Part shown: positions 20,941 through 29,915 of the stretch, piece by piece
Layout of the letters: every line of letters starts with the position of its first letter
Numbering within the stretch: the first letter of the stretch is position 1
Source of the DNA: Breoghania corrubedonensis
GTDB lineage: Bacteria; Pseudomonadota; Alphaproteobacteria; Rhizobiales; Stappiaceae
DNA: 64,000 bases
Reading direction: 5' to 3'
Assembly (NCBI RefSeq): GCF_003053845.1
Contig: NZ_QAYG01000003.1
Location: forward strand, 124,001 to 188,000
Notes under the pieces: generated by a model
Databases searched by the model: none
What the model saw: only the letters and a program-made list of their open reading frames with translations
What the model was told of the DNA's origin: nothing
Position numbers and translations under genes: made by a program

Positions 20941-20980
20941 CCAGTTTCGGGCCAGTTTCGGGCCAGTTGCAGGTCAGTTT
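20941..20980. repeat. Short tandem repeat, 11-base unit
   Basis: Two exact units (ccagtttcggg) are followed by one degenerate unit (ccagttgcagg) and a partial. This lies in the 338-base spacer before puuE, which otherwise shows nothing recognisable beyond the likely promoters of the divergent small gene and puuE. Confidence 0.6.
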
Positions 20981-21159
20981 TACTGCCAACCGGGAAAGTG
21001 ACGACTTCGAGAAAACTCTCCGTCGCGTTGAATAGGGGCATTGATGGCGGTGTGAGGTGTGACGTCCGTTGATGGCAACAGTTGAAATTGCCGCGACTAT
21101 CGGCTTCTCTGCGAACAGCTTTCCTCGTCAATTCCGACAGTAACCGGAGTGAAATTTTC

Positions 21160-22068
21160 ATGACCGACTACCCGCGCGACATGATCGGCTACGGGCGCAA
21201 CGCGCCGGATCCGCGCTGGCCGGACGATGCGCGCATCGCCGTGCAATTCGTGATCAACTACGAAGAGGGCGGCGAGAACAACATCCTGCATGGCGACGCG
21301 GCATCAGAGGCGTTCCTGTCGGAGATCGTCGGCGCCGCGCCCTGGCTCGGCAAGCGCCACATGAACATGGAATCGATCTACGAGTACGGATCGCGCGCGG
21401 GCTTCTGGCGTTTGTGGCGCATGTTCACGGCGCGCAACGTGCCGGTCACCGTCTACGGCGTGGCGATGGCGCTTCAGCGCAACCCGGAGGCCGTGGCCGC
21501 CATGAAGGAGGCCGGCTGGGAAATCGCCTCGCACGGGCTGAAGTGGGTCGAATACAAGGACATGCCGGTGGAGGTCGAGCGCGCGGCGATCGCGGAGGCT
21601 GTGCGTATCCACACGCAGGTGACCGGCGAACGGCCGCTGGGCTTCTACCAGGGCCGCAGTTCCGAAAACACCATTCCGCTCGCCATGAAGGAGGGCGGCT
21701 TCGTCTATCTCTCCGACACCTATGCCGACGATCTGCCCTACTGGATCGAGGGCCCCGGCGGTCATCAGTTGATCATTCCCTATACGCTCGATGCCAACGA
21801 CATGCGCTTTGCGACCGCGCAGGGCTTCAATTGCGGCGACCAGTTCTTTGCCTATCTGAAGGACAGCTTCGACATGCTCTATGCCGAAGGTGTTGCCGGA
21901 CAGGCGAAGATGATGAATGTCGGCCTTCATTGCCGCCTCGTCGGCCGACCGGGCCGCGCCGCGGCGCTCGCGCGATTCATCGACTACGTGAAGGGCCACG
22001 ACAAGGTGTGGCTGCCGCGCCGCATCGATATCGCGCGCCACTGGCACGAACATCACAGGCCCGAATAG
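21160..22068 (+). CDS. puuE: Allantoinase PuuE / polysaccharide deacetylase family
   Basis: 302 residues of the NodB-like deacetylase fold. YPRDMIGYGRNAPDPRWPDDARIAVQ is split across the N-terminus, and FVINYEEGGEN follows; both are hallmarks of PuuE, the cofactor-independent allantoinase that opens allantoin to allantoate. The conserved ESIYEYGSR and SHGLKW segments are present. The start at 21160 follows ccggag; the upstream open frame lacks the family pattern. No OHCU decarboxylase, hydroxyisourate hydrolase or urate oxidase gene is next to it here. A TRAP transporter follows 320 bases downstream and could feed it, but that link is only positional. Confidence 0.9.
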   Translation: MTDYPRDMIGYGRNAPDPRWPDDARIAVQFVINYEEGGENNILHGDAASEAFLSEIVGAAPWLGKRHMNMESIYEYGSRAGFWRLWRMFTARNVPVTVYGVAMALQRNPEAVAAMKEAGWEIASHGLKWVEYKDMPVEVERAAIAEAVRIHTQVTGERPLGFYQGRSSENTIPLAMKEGGFVYLSDTYADDLPYWIEGPGGHQLIIPYTLDANDMRFATAQGFNCGDQFFAYLKDSFDMLYAEGVAGQAKMMNVGLHCRLVGRPGRAAALARFIDYVKGHDKVWLPRRIDIARHWHEHHRPE

Positions 22069-22387
22069 TCGCCGTTCGATGAGGCTTTGAGGTCACACGC
22101 CAGCGGTTGAGGACGCAATGGCAGAGGCGAGAGCTCGTGTTTCGTCGCTTGCAGGTCATTCTACCTTTCCCGAACGCGATAGGTTCTGGCTATAGGAAGG
22201 TTCTCAATGGCTGGTGAAGGTCAGCGATTTCAGCGACTTGTTTGCATTGCGAACTTTGACTTCAATTCTTCATTTTATACTGGCAATGAGAATCGTTTTG
22301 CTCAAAATTCGCCGCGTCGCAACCCGGTCAAGCTCTGCCGCGGTTGAGGGAGCGATCCGCCACTGGCGGAAAAGTTGGAGGATAATC
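22069..22387. other. Intergenic region upstream of TRAP operon 1
   Basis: The spacer becomes AT-rich from about 22240 (ttgact..tatactgg), where the TRAP promoter is expected, though the spacing of visible -35/-10 hexamers is poor. No hairpin terminator is obvious after puuE. Confidence 0.3.
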
Positions 22388-23440
22388 ATGTTGAAGAATC
22401 TCGCGATCGCGGGTTGTCTTGTCGCGGGCGCGCTTGGCCTTGGTGCCACCGCGCAAGCACAGGAAGTAACCCTGAAGGTCCACCATTTTCTGTCGCCGCA
22501 ATCGCCGGTCCCGAAATATTTCATCGGTCCGTGGGCGGAGAAGGTGGAAAAGGATTCCGGCGGTCGCATCGCCGTGCAGATCTATCCGACCATGCAGCTC
22601 GGAGGCAAGCCGCCCTCGCTCTACGATCAGGCCAAGGACGGCGTGGTCGACATCGTCTGGACGCTGACGGGCTACACGCCGGGACGTTTCCCCAAGTCGG
22701 AAGCCTTCGAGCTGCCGTTCATCGCCGGCAAGGCCGCGCCGACGTCGGAGGCCGCCTGGGATTTCTATGAAAAGGATCTCCAGGACGAGTTCAAGGACGT
22801 CAAGGTCATCGCCGCCTTCGTTCACGGCCCCGGTCTTGTCCATGCGAACAAGCCGATCGAAAAGCTTGAGGACATGAAGGGCCTGAAGCTGCGCGGTCCC
22901 ACCCGCATGACCAACAAGCTGCTGGAAAAGCTCGGTGCGATTCCGGTCGGCATGCCGGTTCCCGCCGTCCCCGAAGCGCTGTCCAAGCACGTCATCGACG
23001 GTGCGGTCGTGCCCTGGGAGGTGTCCGTGCCGCTGCGCATCCCGGAACTCGTCCACAACCATACCGGTTTCTCCGGTTCGCGCGGGCTCTACACCTCGTT
23101 CATGGTCTTCGCGATGAACAAGGCGAAGTACGACAGCCTTCCCGACGATCTGAAGAAGGTGATCGACGACAATTCCGGTCGTGAGGCGTCCCGCCTCGCC
23201 GGCCTTGCCATGGACAAGGGCGACATGGCCGGTCCGCCGGCACTGGCGAAGCTTGGCGACAAGCAGACCATTCTCGACGAAGCCGAGACCCAGCGCTGGA
23301 AGGATGCCGCCAAGGACATCGAGGCCGGCTGGATCGAAGAGATGAACGGCAAGGGTCTCGACGGAACCCAGCTCGTGAAGGATGCAAAGGCCGCGATCGA
23401 CACGTATGTCGACAAGGACCAGGCGGCTTACGAATACTGA
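22388..23440 (+). CDS. dctP: TRAP transporter substrate-binding protein (DctP)
   Basis: 350 residues. A signal peptide is followed by AQA-Q cleavage at about residue 24. The mature protein has the DctP pattern GGKPPSLYDQAKDGVVDI, and the carboxylate-binding Arg lies in KLRGPTRMTNKLL. Start at 22388 has ggaggat upstream. It binds an organic acid in the periplasm and delivers it to the QM permease encoded next. A paralogue of the same subfamily is at 58114-59166. Ligand unknown; the puuE neighbour makes a purine-derived acid one option. Confidence 0.93.
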   Translation: MLKNLAIAGCLVAGALGLGATAQAQEVTLKVHHFLSPQSPVPKYFIGPWAEKVEKDSGGRIAVQIYPTMQLGGKPPSLYDQAKDGVVDIVWTLTGYTPGRFPKSEAFELPFIAGKAAPTSEAAWDFYEKDLQDEFKDVKVIAAFVHGPGLVHANKPIEKLEDMKGLKLRGPTRMTNKLLEKLGAIPVGMPVPAVPEALSKHVIDGAVVPWEVSVPLRIPELVHNHTGFSGSRGLYTSFMVFAMNKAKYDSLPDDLKKVIDDNSGREASRLAGLAMDKGDMAGPPALAKLGDKQTILDEAETQRWKDAAKDIEAGWIEEMNGKGLDGTQLVKDAKAAIDTYVDKDQAAYEY

Positions 23441-23669
23441 GCCGCTTTCCGCTCAGGGCACACCGCGCCCGCGGCATCGAGTTGCCGGCGCGGTGTCGAT
23501 CCGTCTTTGAAAAACGATCAACTGGCGGCGGGCCGGCGCCAGGGCGCCACCGGTGGCGGGAACATCAAGAAGCCTTGTGCAACGGGGGCGCGCGGGTCCA
23601 GTCTTGGTGCCTGTCGCCGATAATGCTGCACGGGATGGCTTTCAACTTTTATCGAATTGGGGAGTAGGG

Positions 23670-24233
23670 ATGGTCAGCCAGGCTAAGGGGCTCGCGCCCC
23701 GGCTCGAACGGCGCGTCGGCCATGTCATCGAGTTCATCACCCGCTGGCTGGCGCTCGCCGGCGGCGCCTCGCTCGTCGCGATCACCGCGGTGACCTGCAT
23801 CAGCGTGATCGGCCGGGAACTTGCCGGTGTTCCGATCCCGGCATTCGAGGTCTTCGGTCCCATTCAGGGGGATTTCGAACTGGTGGAGGCGGGGTGCGCC
23901 TTTGCGATCTTCTCCTTCCTGCCCTGGTGCCAGATGCGCCGTGGCCACGTCACGGTGGATATCTTCGTCCAGCCGCTGGGGCCGCGGGTCAACGCAGGGC
24001 TGGCTCTTGCGGGAAATCTGCTGCTTACCGCCTGCGCTCTCCTGATCGCCGTGAAGCTCGGCGAAGGGCTCGTGGACAAGCGCTCCTATTCGGAGACGAC
24101 CTTCATCCTGCAGATGCCCGTGTGGTGGGGCTATGCGGTGGCGCTCGTGGGCGCCTGGGTCTTCGTTCTCGCCTCCGCCTACACGGTGTGGCGCAGTCTC
24201 AATGAAATGTTGGGTGACGGGGAGCGCGAGTAA
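23670..24233 (+). CDS. dctQ: TRAP transporter small permease (DctQ)
   Basis: 187 residues with four transmembrane helices. The DctQ signature region VEAGCAFAIFSFLPWCQMRRGHVTVD is present in segments 2-3. The start at 23670 follows gggga; the frame remains open upstream, but that sequence is not membrane-like. It partners the large permease, whose ATG overlaps its stop codon by one base. The gap of 229 bases after dctP may hold a hairpin that lowers permease expression relative to the binding protein, as is common. Confidence 0.92.
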   Translation: MVSQAKGLAPRLERRVGHVIEFITRWLALAGGASLVAITAVTCISVIGRELAGVPIPAFEVFGPIQGDFELVEAGCAFAIFSFLPWCQMRRGHVTVDIFVQPLGPRVNAGLALAGNLLLTACALLIAVKLGEGLVDKRSYSETTFILQMPVWWGYAVALVGAWVFVLASAYTVWRSLNEMLGDGERE

Positions 24234-25549
24234 TGGGCAACATCGAACTCGCCGGCGCCAGCTTCGTCGTCCTGCTGGCGCTCATCTTCCTGCGCATCCC
24301 GATCGGGCTTTCGATGCTCGCCGTCGGCATCGGCGGCACGGTTCTGGTCACCGGAAGCTGGGTGCCGATCCTGGCGCAGATGAAGTCCCTCACCTACGAG
24401 ACCTTCTCCAGCTATTCGCTCTCCATCGTGCCGCTCTTCCTGCTCATGGGCCAGTTCGCCACCAGAAGCGGCATGTCGCGGGGGCTGTTTCGTGCGGCCG
24501 CGGCCATGATCGGCCACAAGCGCGGTGGTATCGCCATGGCGTCGGTCGCAGGCTGCGCCGGTTTCGGCGCGATCTGCGGCTCCTCGCTTGCGACCGCCGC
24601 CACCATGGCGCAGGTGGCGCTGCCGGAAATGAAGCGCTACGGCTACAACGGCGCGCTGTCGACTGCCTGCCTCGCCGCCGGCGGTACGCTGGGCATCCTG
24701 ATCCCGCCGTCCTTCGTGCTGGTGATCTACGCGATCCTTGCCGAGCAGAACATCGCCAAGCTGTTTGCCGCCGCCTTCGTGCCCGGCATCCTCGCGGCGA
24801 TCGGCTATGTCATCACCATCTCGCTCTTCATGCGTTTCGATCCCGAAGCCGCCCAGCCGGCCGCGAAGGCCAGCACGCGCGAACGGCTGGAGGCGATGGT
24901 CGAGGTCTGGCCGGTGGTGCTGATCTTCCTGCTCGTCGTGGGCGGCATCTACGCCGGCTGGTTCACTCCGACAGAAGGTGCCGCCGTCGGCACCGCCGGA
25001 ACGGGGCTGGTGGCGCTCTTTCGCCGTCAGCTCGGCTGGAGCGCGCTCGGCGAGTGCATCCTGGCGACCGCCGTCTCCTCCGGCATGATCTTCTTTATCG
25101 TCTTCGGAGCAGGGGTGTTCAATTCGTTCCTGGCCTTCACCCAGATGCCGCAGATGGCGGCCGAATGGGTTGGCAATGCCGGGTTGAGCCCGTGGCTGGT
25201 GCTGGCCGGCATCCTGCTGACCTATCTGGTCTTCGGTTGCGTGATGGATTCGGTGTCGATGATCCTCCTCACCGTACCGATCTTCTTTCCGATCGTCATG
25301 ACGCTCGATTTCGGGCTCTCGCCGGAGGACACGGCGATCTGGTTCGGCGTTCTGGTGCTGATCGTGGTGGAGGTCGGGTTGATCACCCCGCCAGTGGGGA
25401 TGAACCTCTTCATCATCAATTCCATGGCGCCCGACGTACCCCTGACCCAGACCTACAAGGGCGTCGTGTTTTTCGTGCTTTCCGATCTGATCCGTGTGGT
25501 GATCCTGGCCGCTTTCCCCGCGATCACGCTTGCCGTGCTCTGGTTGTGA
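24233..25549 (+). CDS. dctM: TRAP transporter large permease (DctM)
   Basis: 438 residues, about 12 transmembrane helices. The family motifs CAGFGAICGSSLATAATM and GGTLGILIPPS mark the first Na+-binding hairpin region, and LITPPVGMN the second. It couples Na+ entry to solute uptake with the DctQ and DctP products. The start overlaps the dctQ stop (taATG), indicating translational coupling. A strong hairpin follows 14 bases after the stop. Confidence 0.95.
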   Translation: MGNIELAGASFVVLLALIFLRIPIGLSMLAVGIGGTVLVTGSWVPILAQMKSLTYETFSSYSLSIVPLFLLMGQFATRSGMSRGLFRAAAAMIGHKRGGIAMASVAGCAGFGAICGSSLATAATMAQVALPEMKRYGYNGALSTACLAAGGTLGILIPPSFVLVIYAILAEQNIAKLFAAAFVPGILAAIGYVITISLFMRFDPEAAQPAAKASTRERLEAMVEVWPVVLIFLLVVGGIYAGWFTPTEGAAVGTAGTGLVALFRRQLGWSALGECILATAVSSGMIFFIVFGAGVFNSFLAFTQMPQMAAEWVGNAGLSPWLVLAGILLTYLVFGCVMDSVSMILLTVPIFFPIVMTLDFGLSPEDTAIWFGVLVLIVVEVGLITPPVGMNLFIINSMAPDVPLTQTYKGVVFFVLSDLIRVVILAAFPAITLAVLWL

Positions 25550-25562
25550 CCGGGGCAATCGT

Positions 25563-25598
25563 CACCGCCCCTTGCGTCTGCGGCCGCAAGGGGCGGTG
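25563..25598 (+). terminator. Strong hairpin after TRAP operon 1
   Basis: Perfect 14-base stem CACCGCCCCTTGCG (25563-25576) with its complement at 25585-25598 and an eight-base loop. The following bases (tccttcg) are only weakly T-rich. Confidence 0.65.
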
Positions 25599-26029
25599 TC
25601 CTTCGCGCCGCTGTGTGGCGCGCCGCTGTGTGGTGTGCCCCGGCATCGCGCCCCCTGAGTGGGGCCGTAAACTGAAGGAATGGTCAGGTTTTTGGCGCCA
25701 GATGCCAAGCACAGGCCCTGATCAGACCACGCGCCGGATGGCCGTTGAAAGAAGAGCGGCGAGACGTCTCTCCCCTCCGGCGCCACAAAAACGCCCTTAA
25801 GCTTGTCCGTTCTGTTATAGAGGCTGCACGATATCTGGAGCCGCGGGCGGCGTTTTGGCGGATGGGCAGGTGGTCTGTTCGCGGGCTTGAGCGCCCGGGC
25901 AAAATGTCGGCCAAGGCGAATCGCGGCATTGTGTTGGAAGCCCGCCTGCGCGCACGCAAGTTTCGCGCAAGCGTTTGATGTCGAGTCTCGAATGGTGCAG
26001 AATCGCGAACGCATCGGGCGGAGAGTGCA
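25599..26029. other. Spacer between TRAP operon and capsule locus
   Basis: No credible gene. A short direct repeat (gcgccgctgtgtgg, twice) lies at about 25608-25638. AT-richer sequence at 25785-25830 probably contains the kpsT promoter. The expected kpsM permease gene is not here. Confidence 0.5.
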
Positions 26030-26833
26030 GTGAACACACGTCAGGCCAGCCAGAACGGATATCCGAGCGGCGGTTCGATCCGGCCGGGAAAATCGCGCGG
26101 CGGGTCGTTCCTCAAGCGTGTGACCAGCACGCTGATCGACGCGCGCGCAAGCGCGTGGACCAACCATGGCGAGCCCGAACGCCATTTGCGGTTCAGCAAT
26201 GTCACGAAGCTCTATGCTACCAAACACGGTCACCGCCGCGTGATCGATCAGCTCTCGCTCGATTTTCCTCGCGGGCGCAACATCGCGATCCTCGGCAAGA
26301 ACGGCGCGGGCAAATCGACGTTGATGCGGATGATCGCCGGCTCCGAAGCCCCGAGTTCGGGCAAGATCACGCGCGAGACGCGAATTTCGTGGCCGCTCGG
26401 TCTCGGTGTCGGTGTGCATCCCGCGCTGAGCGCCTTGGAGAATTGCCGGTTCGTCGCTCGTATCTACAACGCCGATCCGCGCGAGGTGATCGATTCGGTG
26501 GAGGAGTTCGCCGACGTTGGCGCCTATTTCCACATGCCGGTACGCACCTTGTCGTCGGGCATGCGCGCCCGGGTCAATTTCGGCCTCTCCATGGCGATCC
26601 AGTTCGACTGTTACCTGATCGATGAGTTGACGGCCGTTGGCGACCGGAAGTTCCAGGAAAAATGCCGGGAAGCCTTCGCGGAGCGGTTGTCCAGCGCAGA
26701 TGTCATCATGGTTTCTCATCAGGCGAGCACAGTTAAATCCTATTGCGAAATGGCGGCGGTCCTTCAGGACGGTAAGATCCGCTTTTACGATTCGCTGGAA
26801 GAAGCGACCGAGATCTACCAGGGGCTTGCCTGA
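26030..26833 (+). CDS. kpsT: Capsule export ABC ATPase, KpsT-like
   Basis: 267 residues, starting at GTG with cggagag upstream. Walker A GKNGAGKS, signature LSSGMRA and Walker B YLIDEL are intact, and LRFSNVTKLY is the usual KpsT N-terminus. That motif comes only at about residue 53, so there is a basic 50-residue extension absent from classical 220-residue KpsT. The protein energises ABC-2 export of a lipid-linked capsular polysaccharide. Its TGA overlaps the kpsE-like ATG. The membrane partner KpsM is not encoded in this window, an unusual separation. Confidence 0.9.
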   Translation: MNTRQASQNGYPSGGSIRPGKSRGGSFLKRVTSTLIDARASAWTNHGEPERHLRFSNVTKLYATKHGHRRVIDQLSLDFPRGRNIAILGKNGAGKSTLMRMIAGSEAPSSGKITRETRISWPLGLGVGVHPALSALENCRFVARIYNADPREVIDSVEEFADVGAYFHMPVRTLSSGMRARVNFGLSMAIQFDCYLIDELTAVGDRKFQEKCREAFAERLSSADVIMVSHQASTVKSYCEMAAVLQDGKIRFYDSLEEATEIYQGLA

Positions 26834-28218
26834 TGCTTGACATTCCCAAGGCCGCCAACCGGCTTCGCCAGATGGCGAAAGACGGGATGCATGGCGGCCA
26901 GTGGTCGCGGCGGAATGCGGCGGCAGGAGAAAATGCCGCGGAGCAGATGGCGGAACGCAACGAGCCGGTTCATGTGCCGGATCCCACGATCGTACGCCTG
27001 CCGGAGGGGCAGCCCGGCGGCAGGCCGATCCCGCATCCCGGCTCCAGGCCGCCGCCAGCGGAACGGCGGGGGCGCGGTGGTGCCGCCTTCCTGCGGCAGG
27101 CGGGCGTGCCGAAGCTCAGCACCGGCGGCATCATCCGGCTGACGTTCCTCGCCTTCGTTGTCCTTCCCACCATCGTGACGGGGCTCTACTACGCCTTCTT
27201 CGCCGCCGATCAATATTCGGTGGAGGCGCAGTTCGCGGTTCGCAGCAAGGAAAACACCGGAGCTTCGCTCGACGGACTGACGATCCTGAGCGGGATCACC
27301 GGCTCCACGCCGAACGCGTCCGACAGCTACGTCGTCACCAATTTCGTGGGGTCGCGTGATCTGGTCGGCAAGATCGACAAGGATCTCGATCTGCGCAAAC
27401 TCTATTCGCGACCGGAAGCGGACTTCTTTTCCACCGTCGACCCCGACGCTCCGGTGGAGGACTTGGTCGAATACTGGAACGGCATGGTCACGACCGAATA
27501 CGACAAGTATTCCGGTATCGTCACGCTGCGGGTGAAGGCATTCCGCGCGAAGGATGCCGTGACTGTCGCGCAGAAGGTCATTGGCTACTCCGAGGCACTG
27601 GTGAACGACTTGTCGCGGCGCGCGCGTGATGACGCGGTCTCCGAATCGGAGAGCGAGGTGGCGCGCGCGGAGAACCGGTTGCGTCTTGCGCGCCGCGCCG
27701 TGGCCCGGTTCCGCGGTTCCGAACGCCGTCTCAATCCGATGGCGACGGCTGAGTCGCGCGAAAAGATCATTGGTGAACTGGAAGGCCAGAAGTCAAAACT
27801 TGAGACAGAGCTTTCCGCCGTGAAGGAGGTCAGCCCCAATTCGCCGCGTCTTACTTCGCTGAACTCGCAGCTTTCGGCGATAGTCAAGCAGATCGACAGC
27901 GTCCGTTTGCAGACAAACGAGAACGAGTCCGGCGATGAAGGCACGCTCAATCAGCAGCTTTCCCAATATGAGGAGTTGCAGACCGAGCGCGAGTTTGCGG
28001 AAAAAGCCTATGTCTCCTCCCTGGCATCGCTGGAAAAGGCGCGACTCGAGGCTTCCACCCAGACGCGGTATCTGTCGGTTTTCGTCGAACCGCGGCTTCC
28101 CGACATCGCACTTTATCCCGAAGGTTTGCGCTCGACGTTCATCGTGTTCATCGGAGCGTTCCTGATCTGGGGAATCGCCGGGCTGGTCATCGCCGGCGTT
28201 CGGGACCACGTGGCGTGA
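26833..28218 (+). CDS. Capsule export inner-membrane protein, KpsE-like (PCP family)
   Basis: 461 residues. A cytosolic N-terminus of about 95 residues, rich in Pro/Gly/Arg, precedes the first transmembrane segment (about 98-120). A periplasmic domain with long coiled coil (about 240-400) follows, then a C-terminal transmembrane segment (about 432-455). This two-helix layout without a kinase domain is that of KpsE/CtrB/RkpU polysaccharide co-polymerase-like proteins, which bridge the ABC transporter and the outer-membrane channel. It overlaps kpsT by one base. Confidence 0.9.
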   Translation: MLDIPKAANRLRQMAKDGMHGGQWSRRNAAAGENAAEQMAERNEPVHVPDPTIVRLPEGQPGGRPIPHPGSRPPPAERRGRGGAAFLRQAGVPKLSTGGIIRLTFLAFVVLPTIVTGLYYAFFAADQYSVEAQFAVRSKENTGASLDGLTILSGITGSTPNASDSYVVTNFVGSRDLVGKIDKDLDLRKLYSRPEADFFSTVDPDAPVEDLVEYWNGMVTTEYDKYSGIVTLRVKAFRAKDAVTVAQKVIGYSEALVNDLSRRARDDAVSESESEVARAENRLRLARRAVARFRGSERRLNPMATAESREKIIGELEGQKSKLETELSAVKEVSPNSPRLTSLNSQLSAIVKQIDSVRLQTNENESGDEGTLNQQLSQYEELQTEREFAEKAYVSSLASLEKARLEASTQTRYLSVFVEPRLPDIALYPEGLRSTFIVFIGAFLIWGIAGLVIAGVRDHVA

Positions 28219-28488
28219 TGGATCCGGGCTTCATGCAGGCTTTTGCGGATCCTCGACTCTTTCGAAATTTAATAAAAGTTTTACTCCCAGGCCGCTCTTT
28301 AGAGTGTGGTTCCGGGCAAGGTTGCCGGGCTACTCCTGACTGGATTCGTGTCCATCGGGTTATGGCGCTGTTGCTTCGGGGCAACAGTTGCGTGCCGACC
28401 GCGCGTTGCAGCGGTTCATTGATGTAAATGCAATGAGCCAACTGATATGAGAGTCGCGGCGGGCAAAAGGGCTAATACTTTGAGTGTG
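28219..28488. other. Intergenic region upstream of kpsD-like gene
   Basis: Contains an AT-rich island (about 28262-28290, with tttaataaaagtttta), unusual against the GC-rich surroundings and a likely promoter, so the kpsD-like gene may be transcribed separately from kpsTE. No hairpin or gene recognised. Confidence 0.4.
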
Positions 28489-29625
28489 ATGAAATCGATC
28501 GGCCTTGTCTTCGTTGCGCTGCTGCTAGCAGGTTGTTCGGTCGTGCCTGGTGGCGGCCCGAGCGGTGCCGCCCTGAGCGCCGACGATATCGAGACCGCGG
28601 TCCAGAAAGAGGACTACTTCAGCTTCACTCTGACGCCTGAGATCGCGCAGATCGTCGGGCGCTATGTGCCGACCAGATTCTCCGACTATTTCGGGATCAA
28701 GGGGACCGAGCCGCGCCAGCGCATCGGGGTCGGTGACCTCCTAACCATCAATATCTGGGAAGCCGACGAGCGCGGCATCTTCTCCACCTCATATGGCAAG
28801 AAGACCACCGTCGAGAGCGTCGTCGACGATTCGGGGCGTATCTTCGTGCCCTATGCCGGGCGCATCCGCGCGGCGGGACAATCAGTGGAATCGGTCCGCG
28901 AAGCTGTGGAAACCGCACTGGTCGGCAAGGCCGTTCAGCCGCAGGTGCAGATCATCGTCACCGGCAACCAGACCAACAGCGCGGTGATCGTTGGCGATGT
29001 CGGCAAGCCGGGCAAGTATCCGATTTCGGTTGCCGGCACGACGTTGCTTGATCTGGTCGCGCATGCCGGCGGTTCGCGCGGCAAAACCTTCGAGACCGTG
29101 GTCACGCTGAAGCGTGGAAACCGCAAGGCGACGACGAACCTTCAGGATCTGATCGACGTTCCCAAGAACAACGTTCGGCTGGTCAAGGGCGACAACATCC
29201 TGCTGACCGTGAAGCCGCGCAGCTTCACCGCCTTTGGCGCGGTCGTGAAGACCGCGATCCAGCAATTCCCGACCGAATCCGTGACGTTGGCGGAGGCGCT
29301 GGCCAGTGTTGGCGGTCTCAACGACAATACCGCCGACGCGAGCGCGGTCTATCTGTTCCGCTTCGAGGATCCGGAAGTCATCGTCAAACTGAAGCCGGAA
29401 GCCCGCGACAAGATCGGCGACTATCAGGTGCCCGTGATCTACCGCCTGAACCTGCGCGATCCCAAGGCGTGGTTCGTGGCACGGTATTTCCAGATGCGCG
29501 ACAAGGACATGATTTATGTCGCAAACCATCCGGCAGCCGAACTGGGCAAGTTCCTGAGGATCATCCAGCCGCTGTTGACGTCGACGCGATATGGTGTGCT
29601 GATTTCCAACGATCTGGAAAAGTAG
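28489..29625 (+). CDS. Outer-membrane polysaccharide export lipoprotein, KpsD/Wza-like
   Basis: 378 residues. A lipoprotein signal with lipobox LLLAGC gives a lipidated Cys at about residue 16. A Poly_export domain (IGVGDLLTINIWE..VDDSGRIFVPYAGRI) and SLBB-type domains (VGDVGKPGKYPIS..) follow. It forms the outer-membrane channel for capsule export. The Met at 28489 places the signal normally; an in-frame ATG at 28447 adds 14 residues. A 14-base hairpin closes the unit downstream. Confidence 0.92.
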   Translation: MKSIGLVFVALLLAGCSVVPGGGPSGAALSADDIETAVQKEDYFSFTLTPEIAQIVGRYVPTRFSDYFGIKGTEPRQRIGVGDLLTINIWEADERGIFSTSYGKKTTVESVVDDSGRIFVPYAGRIRAAGQSVESVREAVETALVGKAVQPQVQIIVTGNQTNSAVIVGDVGKPGKYPISVAGTTLLDLVAHAGGSRGKTFETVVTLKRGNRKATTNLQDLIDVPKNNVRLVKGDNILLTVKPRSFTAFGAVVKTAIQQFPTESVTLAEALASVGGLNDNTADASAVYLFRFEDPEVIVKLKPEARDKIGDYQVPVIYRLNLRDPKAWFVARYFQMRDKDMIYVANHPAAELGKFLRIIQPLLTSTRYGVLISNDLEK

Positions 29626-29698
29626 AGGGTGCGAGTCCGCCGGGGCAGATCCGTTTCGCAGGCAAGAAGCCGCTCCAGATCCATACCTTGCGTATTGC

Positions 29699-29733
29699 CG
29701 TACCGTTCAGATTGACAAGATCTGAACGGTACG
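29699..29733 (+). terminator. Hairpin after kpsD-like gene
   Basis: CGTACCGTTCAGAT, seven-base loop, and its exact complement to 29733. No T-run follows. It sits 73 bases after the stop and separates the export genes from the transferase genes. Confidence 0.55.
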
Positions 29734-29915
29734 CGGCTGCCTCGCCTGCTCGTTTTGCAGAATGTTATCAACGCGCATCCCTCGCGCAAGCATGATGGCT
29801 GAGATTGCATTGCAGCCTCAATCGACGGCTATGACGTTTCTCGTTCTGGTAAAGTCAGGTGAACTCAGGTCGCTGTGAACGTGCTCAATCGGCGTAACGG
29901 ACAGTTTTTTCTCTC

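Noticed and set aside
20941-20980. Tandem 11-base repeat as a phage attachment site
   Set aside because: No integrase, tRNA or second copy nearby; a simple tandem duplication is sufficient.
25562-26719. 385-codon minus-strand frame across the spacer and kpsT
   Set aside because: Overlaps kpsT antisense; no ABC-2 permease or other family resemblance, so it is not the missing kpsM.
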